Assembly (NCBI RefSeq): GCF_018070025.1
Contig: NZ_JAGPYQ010000001.1
Span: 3,100,001 to 3,164,000, forward strand
From: Streptomyces liliiviolaceus
Lineage (GTDB): Bacteria; Actinomycetota; Actinomycetes; Streptomycetales; Streptomycetaceae
Length of the DNA stretch: 64,000 nt
Direction of reading: 5' to 3'
Positions 50,067-59,004 of this stretch are shown here, piece by piece. The notes under the pieces are model-generated. The model saw only the letters and a program-made list of their open reading frames with translations. It did not search any database and had not been told where the DNA came from. The first letter of the stretch is position 1; each line of letters opens with the position of its first letter. Both the position numbers and the translations under genes were made by a program.

Positions 50067-51137
50067 TTACATGTTGAACGAATGGACCGTCGTCGAGCGG
50101 TACGTGCCACCCGGCCTGAGCAGCGTCGACGGGAACTCCGGGCGGTTCGGCGAGTCGGGGAAGTGCTGGGTCTCCAGGCACACCGCGTCGCCCCGCCCGT
50201 AGGCCAGGCCGCCGGTCCCGACGAGGGTGCCGTCCAGGAAGTTCCCGGTGTAGAGCTGCACTCCGGGCTCGGTCGTCGCGATGCTCAGCGTGCGGCCGGA
50301 GACCGGCTCCCGCAGCTGCGCGATGTGCTCGGGCCGCTCGGTGAGCCCCTTGTCCAGGACCATGTTGTGGTCGATGCCCTGGGCGTACAGCAGTTGTGGG
50401 TCCTCCCGCCGCAGATCCGCCCCGAGCGTCTTCGGCGTACGGAAGTCGAAGGGTGTGCCCGCGACCCCGGCGAGCTCACCGGTGGGGACGAGTCCCGCGT
50501 CGACCGGGGTGTAGCGGGACGCGGCGACGGTCAGCACATGGTCGTGGACGGAGCCGCCGTTCTCGCCGGCCAGGTTCCAGTACACGTGGTTGGTGAGGTT
50601 GACGACCGTGGCCCGGTCGGTGGTCGCCTCGTAGTCGATACGCCAGTCGCCCCGCGCGGTGAGGGTGTAGGTCACCCGCACCGTGAGCGTGCCGGGGTAG
50701 CCCATCTCGCCGTCGGGGCTGGTGCGCCGCAGGACCAGGCCCACGTCGGAGCCGGAGGTGAACCCCTCCACGTCCCAGATCCGCCGGTCGAAGCCCTCCG
50801 GCCCGCCGTGCAGGTTGTGGCCGCCGTCGTTGACGGGCAGGACGTGGTCCTCACCGTCGAGGCTGAACCGGCCCTTGGCGATGCGGTTGCCGTACCGGCC
50901 GATGATCGCGCCGAAGTACGGGCTGGACGTCTCGTACGCCTCGACGGTGTCGAAGCCGAGCGAGACGTTGGTGTGTCCGCCGCGCCCGTCGGGAAGTTCC
51001 AGGGACTGGACGATGCCGCCGTACGAGAGGACCTTCAGCCGGGTGCCGCCGTTCTCCAGCGACCAGCGGTGGACCTTCGTGCCGTCGGCGAGTTCGCCGA
51101 AGAGTTCCTTCACCAGTTCGTTCACCAGTTCTTTCAC
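50067..51137 (-). CDS. galM: Aldose 1-epimerase (galactose mutarotase)
   Basis: A 356-residue beta-sandwich enzyme that interconverts alpha and beta anomers of aldoses. Family motifs are GRYGNRIAKGRFSLDG, GGHNLHGGPEGFDRRIW (His general acid region), VVNLTNHVYWNL (catalytic His) and CLETQHFPDSPN (catalytic Glu). The first codons encode a (K/N)ELV repeat because three 12-bp GTTC-TTCACC units occupy the start (about 51108-51141); several GTG codons there make the true start uncertain. It lies downstream of the CUT2 importer genes but behind a strong terminator. Confidence 0.9.
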   Translation of the reverse strand: MKELVNELVKELFGELADGTKVHRWSLENGGTRLKVLSYGGIVQSLELPDGRGGHTNVSLGFDTVEAYETSSPYFGAIIGRYGNRIAKGRFSLDGEDHVLPVNDGGHNLHGGPEGFDRRIWDVEGFTSGSDVGLVLRRTSPDGEMGYPGTLTVRVTYTLTARGDWRIDYEATTDRATVVNLTNHVYWNLAGENGGSVHDHVLTVAASRYTPVDAGLVPTGELAGVAGTPFDFRTPKTLGADLRREDPQLLYAQGIDHNMVLDKGLTERPEHIAQLREPVSGRTLSIATTEPGVQLYTGNFLDGTLVGTGGLAYGRGDAVCLETQHFPDSPNRPEFPSTLLRPGGTYRSTTVHSFNM

Positions 51138-51190
51138 CGGTTCCTGTCTTCCCGAGACGTGAGTGGTTCATGACGCGCACAAAGCAAAAT

Positions 51191-51223
51191 GGGGCCCCGT
51201 GGACCGTACGTCCACGGGGCCCC
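51191..51223 (-). terminator. Intrinsic terminator after the CUT2 importer genes
   Basis: A perfect 14-bp stem (GGGGCCCCGTGGAC, loop CGTAC) is followed on the minus strand by ATTTTGCTTT. It lies 10 bp after the permease stop and would separate the importer transcript from galM. Confidence 0.85.
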
Positions 51224-51232
51224 ACCTGCACG

Positions 51233-52480
51233 TTACGAACCGACCTTGCGCTTGTTCCAGACGTCGAAGCCGACCGCCGCGAGCAGCACCAGGCCCTTGA
51301 TGACCTGCTGCCAGTCGCTGCCGACGCCGACGAGGTTCATGCCGTTGTTGAGCACACCCAGCACGACACCACCGATGATCGCACCGAGGACCGTGCCCAC
51401 GCCGCCGCTCATCGACGCGCCGCCGATGAACGAGGCGGCGATCGCCTCCAGTTCGAAGTTCACACCGGCCTTGGGCGAGGCCGCGTTGAAGCGGGCCGCG
51501 AAGACCAGACCGGCCAGCGCCGCGAGCATGCCCATGTTGAGGAAGACCAGGAAGGTGACCTTCTTGTCCCGTACACCGGACAGCTTCGCCGCGGGCAGGT
51601 TGCCGCCGATGGCGTAGATGTGGCGGCCGATGACGGCGTTGCGCATCACGTAGCCGAAGCCGACGACGAGGACGCCGAGGATGATCAGCACGACCGGCGC
51701 GCCCTTGTAGCTGGCGAGCATCATCGTGACCGTGAGCACCGCGGCGGCCAGGGCCACGATCTTCAGCAGGAACAGCTTGAAAGGCGGCACGTCGAGCGCG
51801 AACTCCTGCTGCCGCCTGCGGTCACGGAACTCCTGCAGCACGATGAACGCGATCACGGCGAAGCCGAGCAGCAGCGTGAGGTTGTGGTAGTTGGTGTCCG
51901 GGCCGACCTCGGGGAGGAAGCCGTTGGAGACCTTCTGCAGACCCTCGGGGAACGGGCCGAGCGTCTGGCCCTCAAGGAAGATCTCGGTGAGACCGCGGAA
52001 GGTCAGCATGCCCGCGAGGGTCACGATGAAGGATGGTATGCCCAGATACGCGATGAAGAAGCCTTGCGCGGCTCCCGCGGCGGCGCCCAGGAGCAGGCAC
52101 AGCACCACGGCGATCGGCCAGTCGAGGTCGTGCTTGACCATCAGCACGGCCGCCACCGCGCCCACGAAGGCGGTGAGCGAGCCGACCGACAGGTCGATGT
52201 GGCCCGCGATGATGACGAGCATCATGCCGATCGCGAGGATCAGGATGTAGCTGTTCTGCAGCACCAGGTTGGAGACGTTGCGCGGCAGCAGCAGGTCGCC
52301 GTCCGTCCACACCGCGAACAGCACCACGATCAGGCCCAGCGCGATCAGCATGCCGTACTGCCGCATGTTGCGGCGCATGCCCTCCACCATCAGCTGCAGC
52401 AGGCCGTCGCCGCCGCCTGACGAGCCGCCCTTGCCGGCGGGGGCCGGCGCGGGGGACTTGGCGGTCACATTCGTGCTCAT
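51233..52480 (-). CDS. mmsB: CUT2 multiple-sugar ABC permease (MmsB/GguB-like)
   Basis: A 415-residue membrane protein with about ten helices, from YGMLIALGLIVVLFAVWTDGDLLLPRNVSNLVLQNSYILILAIGMMLVIIAGHIDLSVGS, the hallmark of the RbsC/XylH class, to ASFIGGASMSGGVGTVLGAIIGGVVLGVLNNGMNLVGV. It forms the channel for arabinose, galactose, xylose or related monosaccharides. It starts 5 bp after the ATPase stop and ends at the intrinsic terminator. It acts with the ATPase and ChvE-like protein from the same operon. Confidence 0.92.
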   Translation of the reverse strand: MSTNVTAKSPAPAPAGKGGSSGGGDGLLQLMVEGMRRNMRQYGMLIALGLIVVLFAVWTDGDLLLPRNVSNLVLQNSYILILAIGMMLVIIAGHIDLSVGSLTAFVGAVAAVLMVKHDLDWPIAVVLCLLLGAAAGAAQGFFIAYLGIPSFIVTLAGMLTFRGLTEIFLEGQTLGPFPEGLQKVSNGFLPEVGPDTNYHNLTLLLGFAVIAFIVLQEFRDRRRQQEFALDVPPFKLFLLKIVALAAAVLTVTMMLASYKGAPVVLIILGVLVVGFGYVMRNAVIGRHIYAIGGNLPAAKLSGVRDKKVTFLVFLNMGMLAALAGLVFAARFNAASPKAGVNFELEAIAASFIGGASMSGGVGTVLGAIIGGVVLGVLNNGMNLVGVGSDWQQVIKGLVLLAAVGFDVWNKRKVGS

Positions 52481-52485
52481 CGGTC

Positions 52486-54027
52486 TTACCTCTTGTCCTT
52501 CGTCATCTGGCGCATCAGCACTTCCTGCGTGGCCTCGGCCCGCTGGACCTCACCGGTCAGCCGCCCGGCCGACATGGTGTAGATGCGGTCGCACATTCCG
52601 AGCAGTTCGGGCAGCTCGGAGGAGATGAAGACGACCGCCTTGCCCTCGGCGGCCAGTTTGTCGATGACCGTGTAGATCTCGAACTTGGCGCCCACGTCGA
52701 TACCGCGGGTCGGCTCGTCGAGGATCAGCACATCGGGGCCCGCGAAGATCCACTTGCTGAGGACGACCTTCTGCTGGTTGCCGCCCGACAGCTTGCCCAC
52801 CGGCTCGAAGACCGTCGGGGCCTTGATGTTCATCGACTTGCGGAAGCCCTCGGAGACCTGCCGCTCCTGGTGCTCGTCGACGACACCGCCCTTGGCGACC
52901 TTGCCCAGCGCGCTGAGCGTGATGTTCCGGTTGATGGTGTCGATGAGGTTGAGGCCGTAGTGCTTGCGGTCCTCGGTCACGTACGCGATGCCGTGCTGGA
53001 CCGCGTCGGACACGGTCTTCGTACGGATCTCCTTGCCGTCCTTGAGGACGGTGCCGCCCGCGTACCGGCCGTAGGTGCGCCCGAAGACGCTCATCGCCAG
53101 CTCGGTGCGCCCGGCGCCCATGAGCCCGGCGATCCCGACGATCTCCCCGCGGCGCACCTGGATCGACACGTCGTCGACCACCTTGCGCTGCTGGTCGATC
53201 GGGTGGTGCACGGTCCAGTTGCGGATCTCCAGGGCCGGAGCCGCGCCCACCTCGGTGTCGTGCGGGGTGCGCTCCGGGAAGCGGTGGTCGAGGTCGCGGC
53301 CGACCATGCCGCTGATGATCCGGTCCTCGGTGGTCTCCGCGGCCTTCACGTCGAGGGTCTCGATGGACCGCCCGTCGCGCAGGATGGTCACCGAGTCGGC
53401 GACCGCCGCGATCTCGTTGAGCTTGTGCGAGATGATGATCGAGGTGATGCCCTGGTCCTTGAGCCCCAGGATCAGGTCCAGCAGCTTGCCGCTGTCCTCG
53501 TCGTTCAGAGCCGCCGTCGGCTCGTCGAGGATCAGCAGCTTCACCTTCTTCGACAGCGCCTTCGCGATCTCGACGAGCTGCTGCTTGCCCACACCGATGT
53601 CGGCGACACGGGTGTCGGGGTGCTCGTCGAGCCCGACCCGCCGCAGCAGCTCGGTCGCGTGCCTCAGCGTCTCGGTCCAGCTGATGAACCCGCGCGTGGC
53701 GTGCTCGTTGCCGAGGAAGATGTTCTCCGCGATGGAGAGGTAGGGCACCAGGGCAAGCTCCTGGTGGATGATCACAATGCCGTGCTGCTCGCTCGCCCTG
53801 ATGTCCTTGAACGTGCAGGGCTCACCCTCGAAGAGGATGTCGCCCTCGTACGTCCCGTGCGGGTGGACGCCGGAGAGGACCTTCATGAGGGTCGACTTCC
53901 CGGCGCCGTTCTCCCCGCAGATGGCGTGGACCTCGCCCGGCCGGACGCTCAGTGAGACGTCCGACAGCGCCTTGACGCCGGGAAAGGTCTTGACGATCGA
54001 GCGCATTTCCAGGACGGGTCCCGCCAT
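52486..54027 (-). CDS. mmsA: CUT2 multiple-sugar ABC ATPase with two ABC domains (MmsA/GguA-like)
   Basis: A 513-residue fused ATPase. Domain 1 has Walker [10 protein letters not shown], the signature-like [13 protein letters not shown] and Walker [12 protein letters not shown]. Domain 2 has the degenerate Walker [10 protein letters not shown], signature [14 protein letters not shown] and [15 protein letters not shown], typical of CUT2 systems where only one site is fully competent. ATG 54027 has GGAAGG 7 bp upstream; the longer reading from 54042 would start with TTG. It energises the neighbouring permease and is preceded by the ChvE-like gene by 35 bp. Confidence 0.93.
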   Translation of the reverse strand: MAGPVLEMRSIVKTFPGVKALSDVSLSVRPGEVHAICGENGAGKSTLMKVLSGVHPHGTYEGDILFEGEPCTFKDIRASEQHGIVIIHQELALVPYLSIAENIFLGNEHATRGFISWTETLRHATELLRRVGLDEHPDTRVADIGVGKQQLVEIAKALSKKVKLLILDEPTAALNDEDSGKLLDLILGLKDQGITSIIISHKLNEIAAVADSVTILRDGRSIETLDVKAAETTEDRIISGMVGRDLDHRFPERTPHDTEVGAAPALEIRNWTVHHPIDQQRKVVDDVSIQVRRGEIVGIAGLMGAGRTELAMSVFGRTYGRYAGGTVLKDGKEIRTKTVSDAVQHGIAYVTEDRKHYGLNLIDTINRNITLSALGKVAKGGVVDEHQERQVSEGFRKSMNIKAPTVFEPVGKLSGGNQQKVVLSKWIFAGPDVLILDEPTRGIDVGAKFEIYTVIDKLAAEGKAVVFISSELPELLGMCDRIYTMSAGRLTGEVQRAEATQEVLMRQMTKDKR

Positions 54028-54062
54028 GGTCGTGCCTTCCAATCCTTAGAAAACGGCGGTTG

Positions 54063-55175
54063 TTACTTGAGGTCGCTTTCCTTGATGTAGCCCGAGTCGA
54101 CGACAACTTCCTTGTAGTTGGACTTGTCGACGTTGACCGGGTCCAGCAGGTAGGCGGGGATGACCTTCGCGCCGTTGTTGTACGTCTTGGTGTCGTTCGT
54201 CTCGGGCTTCTTGTCCTGCAGCACGGAGTCGACCATGTTGGCGGCGACCTCGGCGAGCTTGCGGGTGTCCTTGTAGACGGTCTGCGTCTGCTGGTCGTCG
54301 ATGATCGACTTCACCGAGGCGACCTCGGCGTCCTGGCCCGTGACGATCGGCAGCGGCTTGCTCTTGCTGCCGTAGTCGTCCGACTTGAGCGCGGACAGGA
54401 TGCCGATGGAGATGCCGTCGTAGGGCGAGAGCACGGCGTCGACCTTGGCGCTCTTGTACGCCGAGGTGAGCAGGTCGTCCATGCGCTTCTGGGCGGTGCC
54501 GCCGTCCCAGCGCAGGGTGGTGACCTGGTTGAGCTTGGTCTGGCCGGACTTGATGACGATCTGCTTCTTGTCGATGTACGGCTGCAGGGCGTTCATCGCG
54601 CCCTTGAAGAAGTACTGGGTGTTGTTGTCGTCGTTCGAGCCGGCGAAGAGCTCGACGTTGAACGGGCCCTTCTTGGAGCCGTCCTTGAGACCGAGCTTCT
54701 CGACGATGTAGCCGCCCTGGAGCTCGCCGACCTTCTCGTTGTCGAACGACGCGTAGTAGTCGACGTTCGGCGAGTTGAGGATCAGGCGGTCGTAGGAGAT
54801 GACCGGGATGTCGGCTTCCTTGGCCTGCTGCAGCACGTTGTCGAGCGACTTGTTGTCGATCGCCGCGATGATCAGCGCCTTCACGCCCTGCGTGATCATG
54901 TTCTCGATCTGCGAGACCTGGGTGTCCGGGTCGTCCTCGCCGTAGGCCAGCTTGGTCTTGTAGCCGGCGGCCTTGAGGTTCTTCTCCACGTTGGCGCCGT
55001 CGGCGATCCAGCGCTCGGAGGACTTGGTCGGCATGGCGATGCCGACGGTGCCCCCCTTCGCGTCTCCCTTGTCGCTCTCACTCCCGCCGTCACTGTCCTG
55101 CCCGCAGGCGGACAGGGTGAGGGCGAGAGAGGCTGCCGCGGCTATGGCGGAGAGGGCTGCCTTGCGATTGCGCAT
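54063..55175 (-). CDS. chvE: ChvE-like multiple-monosaccharide-binding lipoprotein
   Basis: A 370-residue periplasmic-binding-protein-fold lipoprotein. The signal is [26 protein letters not shown] with lipobox cysteine 24, followed by a Ser/Asp/Gly-rich linker. The core begins [30 protein letters not shown] and contains [19 protein letters not shown], as in ChvE. ChvE orthologues bind L-arabinose, D-galactose, D-fucose and others. ATG 55175 is preferred over one two codons upstream because GGAAG then has correct spacing. It is the first gene of the importer operon. Confidence 0.92.
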   Translation of the reverse strand: MRNRKAALSAIAAAASLALTLSACGQDSDGGSESDKGDAKGGTVGIAMPTKSSERWIADGANVEKNLKAAGYKTKLAYGEDDPDTQVSQIENMITQGVKALIIAAIDNKSLDNVLQQAKEADIPVISYDRLILNSPNVDYYASFDNEKVGELQGGYIVEKLGLKDGSKKGPFNVELFAGSNDDNNTQYFFKGAMNALQPYIDKKQIVIKSGQTKLNQVTTLRWDGGTAQKRMDDLLTSAYKSAKVDAVLSPYDGISIGILSALKSDDYGSKSKPLPIVTGQDAEVASVKSIIDDQQTQTVYKDTRKLAEVAANMVDSVLQDKKPETNDTKTYNNGAKVIPAYLLDPVNVDKSNYKEVVVDSGYIKESDLK

Positions 55176-55310
55176 GATCATCTTCCTTGATGCTCTGACG
55201 GAGGCTCGGTCTTCAGTTTGTGAAGGTGGTGGAGCGAGGACGACCGAGAGGAGGTGTGTGGGATTGTGTTCGGCCGCGTCGTCTTTTGTGAAGGGGGTGT
55301 AGTCGGAACG

Positions 55311-56279
55311 TTATGAGGGAATGTCAAAACGTTGGAGTGTCCCCGGCAGCCGCGAGCCGAGCGGCGCCATGTCGCCGTCCGCCCCGTGCCGCGCCAGCAG
55401 GTCCAGGGCCAGCCGGCCGCGCCGCACCCTCTCCCGTGCCGTGGACAGTGTCAGCTCCCTCATGTGGTGGCCGTACGGGTAGATCCCGGGAGCCTTGGAC
55501 AGGCCGAACTTCAGATACAGCGGTGCGCCGCGCCGGATCAGCTCGGCGACCTCGTACATGCGCACGTAGCCGCCGAGATCGTCGGGAGCCTCGATGTACA
55601 TGTCCATCGGGGCCGCGCTGACCCTGCGGATCTCCGTCAGGTGGTCCAGCGTGAGGTCGCTGGGCACATTGATGGAGTCCCCGCCGAGCTGCTCGTACAC
55701 GGCGTACGCGGCCGGGTTGACCGGACCGATGAGCGCCGAGACCTTGAGCGTGGTGTCGGCCGGAATGATCCCGGCGACACGGGCCCTGTGCAGAGTCCAC
55801 AGCACGCCCTCGTCAGCCACGAGGAGGCACTTTACGCCCAACTCCGTTGCGCGTACGGCGTCTTCCAGACAGCCCGCCACCGCATCGTGACCACGCGCCC
55901 TGGTACCGCCGCCCCGCGAGTCCGTACGGGTCGAGCCGCCGATGTCCCAGGTGCCGCGCGGACCGGTGAAGAGGCACAGCTCGATGTCGCGCTCGGCGGT
56001 GGCCTCGACCATCTCGGTGATCTCGGCGTCGGTCAGCATCCAGACGCCGCTGCCCTGGCTGATCCGGTGGATCGGCACATCGAGCCGCGAGGACTCCTTG
56101 AGGACCACGGCCAGCGCCTCGGGCCCCTCGCACGAGGGGATCTCGGTACGCCACCGGCCGCCTCCCGGGAAGGAGTGCGGGGAGGCGTCGGCGGGGGACA
56201 GGGCGGGAGCGCCCAGGCCGAGCGCGGCGAGCGCCTGCTCACCGGGTCGGCGGGCCGCTCTGGGAGAAGCGTCGGTCAC
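55311..56279 (-). CDS. Conserved barrel-like protein of unknown function with IclR-type operator
   Basis: A 322-residue soluble protein starting at GTG 56279 (AAGGAAAG upstream). I cannot name the family with certainty. The order of short hydrophobic strands each ending in polar residues (IELCLFTGPRGTWD, VKCLLVADEG, LKVSALIGPVNP, SINVPSDLTLDHL, MDMYIEAPDDLGG, PLYLKFGLSKAPGIYPYG) looks like a (beta/alpha)8 barrel, loosely like U32-type or aldolase-like proteins. A shared operator (56309-56324) lies 30 bp upstream and sugar genes lie on both sides, so a sugar-acid lyase or dehydratase role is attractive. That is inference only. Confidence 0.7.
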   Translation of the reverse strand: MTDASPRAARRPGEQALAALGLGAPALSPADASPHSFPGGGRWRTEIPSCEGPEALAVVLKESSRLDVPIHRISQGSGVWMLTDAEITEMVEATAERDIELCLFTGPRGTWDIGGSTRTDSRGGGTRARGHDAVAGCLEDAVRATELGVKCLLVADEGVLWTLHRARVAGIIPADTTLKVSALIGPVNPAAYAVYEQLGGDSINVPSDLTLDHLTEIRRVSAAPMDMYIEAPDDLGGYVRMYEVAELIRRGAPLYLKFGLSKAPGIYPYGHHMRELTLSTARERVRRGRLALDLLARHGADGDMAPLGSRLPGTLQRFDIPS

Positions 56280-56308
56280 AAGCTTTCCTTAGCTCTGGCA
56301 AAGTATGC

Positions 56309-56324
56309 GTTCGATATGTCGGAC
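56309..56324 (-). promoter_or_regulatory. IclR-type operator upstream of the unknown barrel-like gene
   Basis: GTTCGATATGTCGGAC matches 13 of 16 positions of GTTCGAAATTTCGAAC and lies 30 bp before the GTG start. I see no clear promoter boxes around it. Confidence 0.55.
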
Positions 56325-56343
56325 ATGGTTCGTGTCGGTGGAT

Positions 56344-56383
56344 GTACGCCGGTGCGGAGCGTCAGGTCTCCGCACCGGCGTAC
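56344..56383 (-). terminator. Strong hairpin after the Zn-dehydrogenase gene
   Basis: GTACGCCGGTGCGGAG (56344-56359) pairs perfectly over 16 bp with CTCCGCACCGGCGTAC (56368-56383), loop 8 nt. It lies 27 bp past the dehydrogenase stop and before the operator of the next gene, so it separates two transcription units. Confidence 0.8.
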
Positions 56384-56410
56384 GGATCGGGGATCGGTCG
56401 GCACCGGGCC

Positions 56411-57424
56411 CTACGGCCTCAGCAGCACCTTGCCGACCTTCGGATCGCCGGACCCCACCAGCTCGATGGCGTGGGCGAACTCGTCCAACGGAAGTTCATG
56501 TGTCACCAGCGGCAGCGGATCGAGGAGACCCGCGCCGAAGACCCGTACCGTGTGCGCCCAGGCGTCCGGCGGCGCACCGAACACGGAGTGCACCTCAAGC
56601 TGCCGTACGACGAGGTCCGTGGGGTCCAGACCCTGTGCGCCCGCCGCCGGGATGCCCGTGAGCACCAGCCGTCCGCCGCGTCTGAGCAGCGAGGCGGCGG
56701 TCGTCGCGGCCGTCGCCGAACCGGCCGTCTCGATCACCACGTCGAAGTCGGCGGGCAGCTCCTGGTCCCGGGTGCGGAAGTCACTGGCGCCGAACTTCCG
56801 CGACAGCTCCTCACGGTCCGGGCGGGTGCCCACCACCAGCAGCTCCGAGGGCGAACCCGCCTTCAGGAACTGCACGGCGAACATGCCGAGCGTGCCCGTG
56901 CCGACGACCGCCACCCGCTCGCCGGGCCGCGCGTTCGCCTTCAGCGCCGCCGCCGCGATACAGGCCGCGGGCTCCAGGAGCGCCGCGGCCGTCAGGTCGG
57001 CGTCCTCCGGCAGGACGTGCAGCAGACGGGCGGGCAGCGTGAGCGTGGTGGCCATGGCGCCGGGCCGGGTGAAGCCCGTCTCCTCGTAGCCGGCCGTGCA
57101 CAACGTTGTCTCGCCCTCGTGGCAGCGGTCGCAGACCTGGCAGTTGCGGAAGCCCTCGCCCACCACCTTGCGGCCCACGAGCCCCTCGGGCACCCCGCTG
57201 CCGACCGCCTCGACCGTCCCCGACCACTCGTGGCCCGGGGTCAGCGGATAGCGGACGTACCCCTCGGGGCGGTTGCCCTGGTACACCTCGCGGTCGCTGC
57301 CGCAGATCCCGCTCGCGTGGACCCGTACCAGGGCCTCGCCCGCTGCGGGTGCCGTGGGCTCGTGGGGGGCCAGCCGGTGCTCGCCCGGCCCCTCGATGAC
57401 GACGGCCTGGGATACGGCGCTCAT
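56411..57424 (-). CDS. Zinc-dependent sugar/alcohol dehydrogenase (MDR family)
   Basis: A 337-residue medium-chain dehydrogenase. Catalytic zinc ligands are Cys41 in GICGSD and His65-Glu66 in TPGHEWSG. The structural zinc set is Cys95, 98, 101 and 109 (NCQVCDRCHEGETTLC). The nucleotide fold is VAVVGTGTLGMFAVQFL. It is close to sorbitol/threonine-type or L-arabinose/galactose dehydrogenases, and the exact substrate cannot be read. ATG 57424 starts MSAVSQAVVIEGPG. It lies 142 bp downstream of the enolase-superfamily gene with no terminator visible between, so the pair is probably one operon under the operators at 58781. Confidence 0.86.
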   Translation of the reverse strand: MSAVSQAVVIEGPGEHRLAPHEPTAPAAGEALVRVHASGICGSDREVYQGNRPEGYVRYPLTPGHEWSGTVEAVGSGVPEGLVGRKVVGEGFRNCQVCDRCHEGETTLCTAGYEETGFTRPGAMATTLTLPARLLHVLPEDADLTAAALLEPAACIAAAALKANARPGERVAVVGTGTLGMFAVQFLKAGSPSELLVVGTRPDREELSRKFGASDFRTRDQELPADFDVVIETAGSATAATTAASLLRRGGRLVLTGIPAAGAQGLDPTDLVVRQLEVHSVFGAPPDAWAHTVRVFGAGLLDPLPLVTHELPLDEFAHAIELVGSGDPKVGKVLLRP

Positions 57425-57566
57425 GACTGCTCCGTGGCGGTGGGGCGGGTCGGGGTCCCGAAGGGGCGGTACGCCCTCCGGTCCGCCGCGGCCCGCGACG
57501 GAGGCGGCGTCCGGCGGCTGGGCACAGCCTGCCACAAGCCCCGGTACAACTCGCCGCCGGGCGGCG

Positions 57567-58727
57567 TCACTTGGTGGCACCCTTCGGCTTGCGCTGCTCC
57601 CAGCCGTCCGCCCACAGGTCGAAGCGCGCCTGCTGCTGCGGGAACTCCGCCGCCGCGTCCGTGTCCAGCTCGACGCCCAGACCCGGCTCGTGCGACAGCT
57701 CGAAGTAGCCGTCGACGACCTGCGGGGCGCCCTTCACGATCTTCTTGATGTCCGCGTCCGCGAAGTCGTTGAAGTGTTCGAGGATCTTGAAGTTGGGGGA
57801 GGAGAAGCCGACCTGGAGGGAGGCGGCGGTCAGCACCGGGCCACCCACGTTGTGGGGCGCCACGAGGACGTAGTGGGCCTCGGCGGTCGCCGCCAGCTTC
57901 CGGGTCTCCCAGATGCCGCCGAGGTGGCCGACGTCCGGCTGGATGATGTCCACGGCCTGGCTCTCGAAGAGCTCGCGGAACTCGATGCGATCGTGAATGC
58001 GCTCGCCGGTCGCGACCGGGATGTCGACCTTCGCCGCCACCTTCTCCAGCGCCTTCAGGTTCTCCGGCGGCACCGGCTCCTCCAGCCACGCGGGCTTGAA
58101 GGGCGCGAGCTCGTGCGCGAGCCGGATCGCCGTGGCCGGCGAGAAGCGGCCGTGCATCTCCAGCATCAGCTCGGTGTCCGGACCGATCGCGTCCCGGACC
58201 GCCTCGATCAGCGAGACCGAGTACAGCGACTGCTCGTGGTCCAGCTCGAAGTGACCCGTCCCGAAGGGGTCGATCTTCAGCGCCTTGTACCCGCGCGCCA
58301 CGACCTCCTGGGCCGCCTTGTGGTACGCCTCCGGAGTGCGCTCGGTGGTGTACCAGCCGTTCGCGTACGCCTTCACGCGGTCGGTGACCTTGCCGCCGAG
58401 CAGCTGCCACACGGGCACGCCCAGGGCCTTGCCCTTGATGTCCCAGCACGCCATCTCGATCACGGCGATACCGGACATGACGATCTCGCCGGCGCGCCCG
58501 TAGTCGCCGTACTTCATACGGCGGACGAGGTCCTCGACAGCGAAGGGGTCCGAACCGAGAATGTGATTGGCCTGCGCCTCCCGCAGATAGCCGATCAGCG
58601 CGTCGGTGTGGCCCAGCATGCGGGTCTCACCGACCCCGGTGATGCCCTCGTCGGTGTGCACCTGGACATAGGTCAGGTTGCGCCAAGGCGTCCCGACCAC
58701 GTGTGTGCTGATTCCGGTGATGCGCAC
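57567..58727 (-). CDS. Enolase-superfamily dehydratase similar to D-galactonate dehydratase
   Basis: A 386-residue mandelate-racemase-subgroup enzyme. Metal ligands align with a constant +7 offset to those I remember for E. coli DgoD (Asp183, Glu209, Glu235): Glu190 in LMLEMHGRF, Glu216 in LEEPVP and Glu242 in TGERI. The catalytic His pair corresponds to His192 and His292 (APHNVGGP). The first ligand is Glu instead of Asp, a possible specificity change. The enzyme should dehydrate an aldonic acid to a 2-keto-3-deoxy acid. GTG 58727 with AAGGGGC upstream is the best start. It leads the operon with the Zn-dehydrogenase and has a promoter with operators at 58781-58847. Confidence 0.87.
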   Translation of the reverse strand: MRITGISTHVVGTPWRNLTYVQVHTDEGITGVGETRMLGHTDALIGYLREAQANHILGSDPFAVEDLVRRMKYGDYGRAGEIVMSGIAVIEMACWDIKGKALGVPVWQLLGGKVTDRVKAYANGWYTTERTPEAYHKAAQEVVARGYKALKIDPFGTGHFELDHEQSLYSVSLIEAVRDAIGPDTELMLEMHGRFSPATAIRLAHELAPFKPAWLEEPVPPENLKALEKVAAKVDIPVATGERIHDRIEFRELFESQAVDIIQPDVGHLGGIWETRKLAATAEAHYVLVAPHNVGGPVLTAASLQVGFSSPNFKILEHFNDFADADIKKIVKGAPQVVDGYFELSHEPGLGVELDTDAAAEFPQQQARFDLWADGWEQRKPKGATK

Positions 58728-58780
58728 GGAGAATGCCCCTTGTCGTGCTCTGCGGCTGCTTTTACGAATCTGTTTCGACT

Positions 58781-58847
58781 GTTCGAGATTTCGTCACATG
58801 TTCGAAATGCTGGCCAGACAGTAAGGATTGGGCGGCGGACGTGTCAA
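58781..58847 (-). promoter_or_regulatory. Promoter and IclR-type operators of the dehydratase-dehydrogenase operon
   Basis: On the minus strand TTGACA (58847-58842) and TACTGT (58823-58818) are 18 bp apart. Downstream lie GGCCAGCATTTCGAAC (58815-58800) and TGACGAAATCTCGAAC (58796-58781), matching about 11 and 12 of 16 positions of the shared palindrome. Another TTTCGAC half site lies at 58773-58779. Confidence 0.6.
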
Positions 58848-59004
58848 TGGGTCGAACGAAGAACGGTTTCGGCGAGATGGCGAAGGAAGGCGGGGAATGG
58901 TCGGGCCTGTCCTCAACTGGCACACCCGAACCGGCAGTTCAGCACAGAACTTTCACAGCTGCGGCTGGGAACGTGACCTGAGCGGAGTTTAGTCTTCCGG
59001 CGTC

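Noticed and set aside
55182..55335. TTGACA-like box (minus strand, 55326-55321) as chvE promoter, and an IclR-type site there
   Set aside because: No suitable -10 box lies 16-19 bp away, and the CGTTNNGA-like bases do not match the palindrome beyond chance. The promoter of the CUT2 importer remains unassigned.
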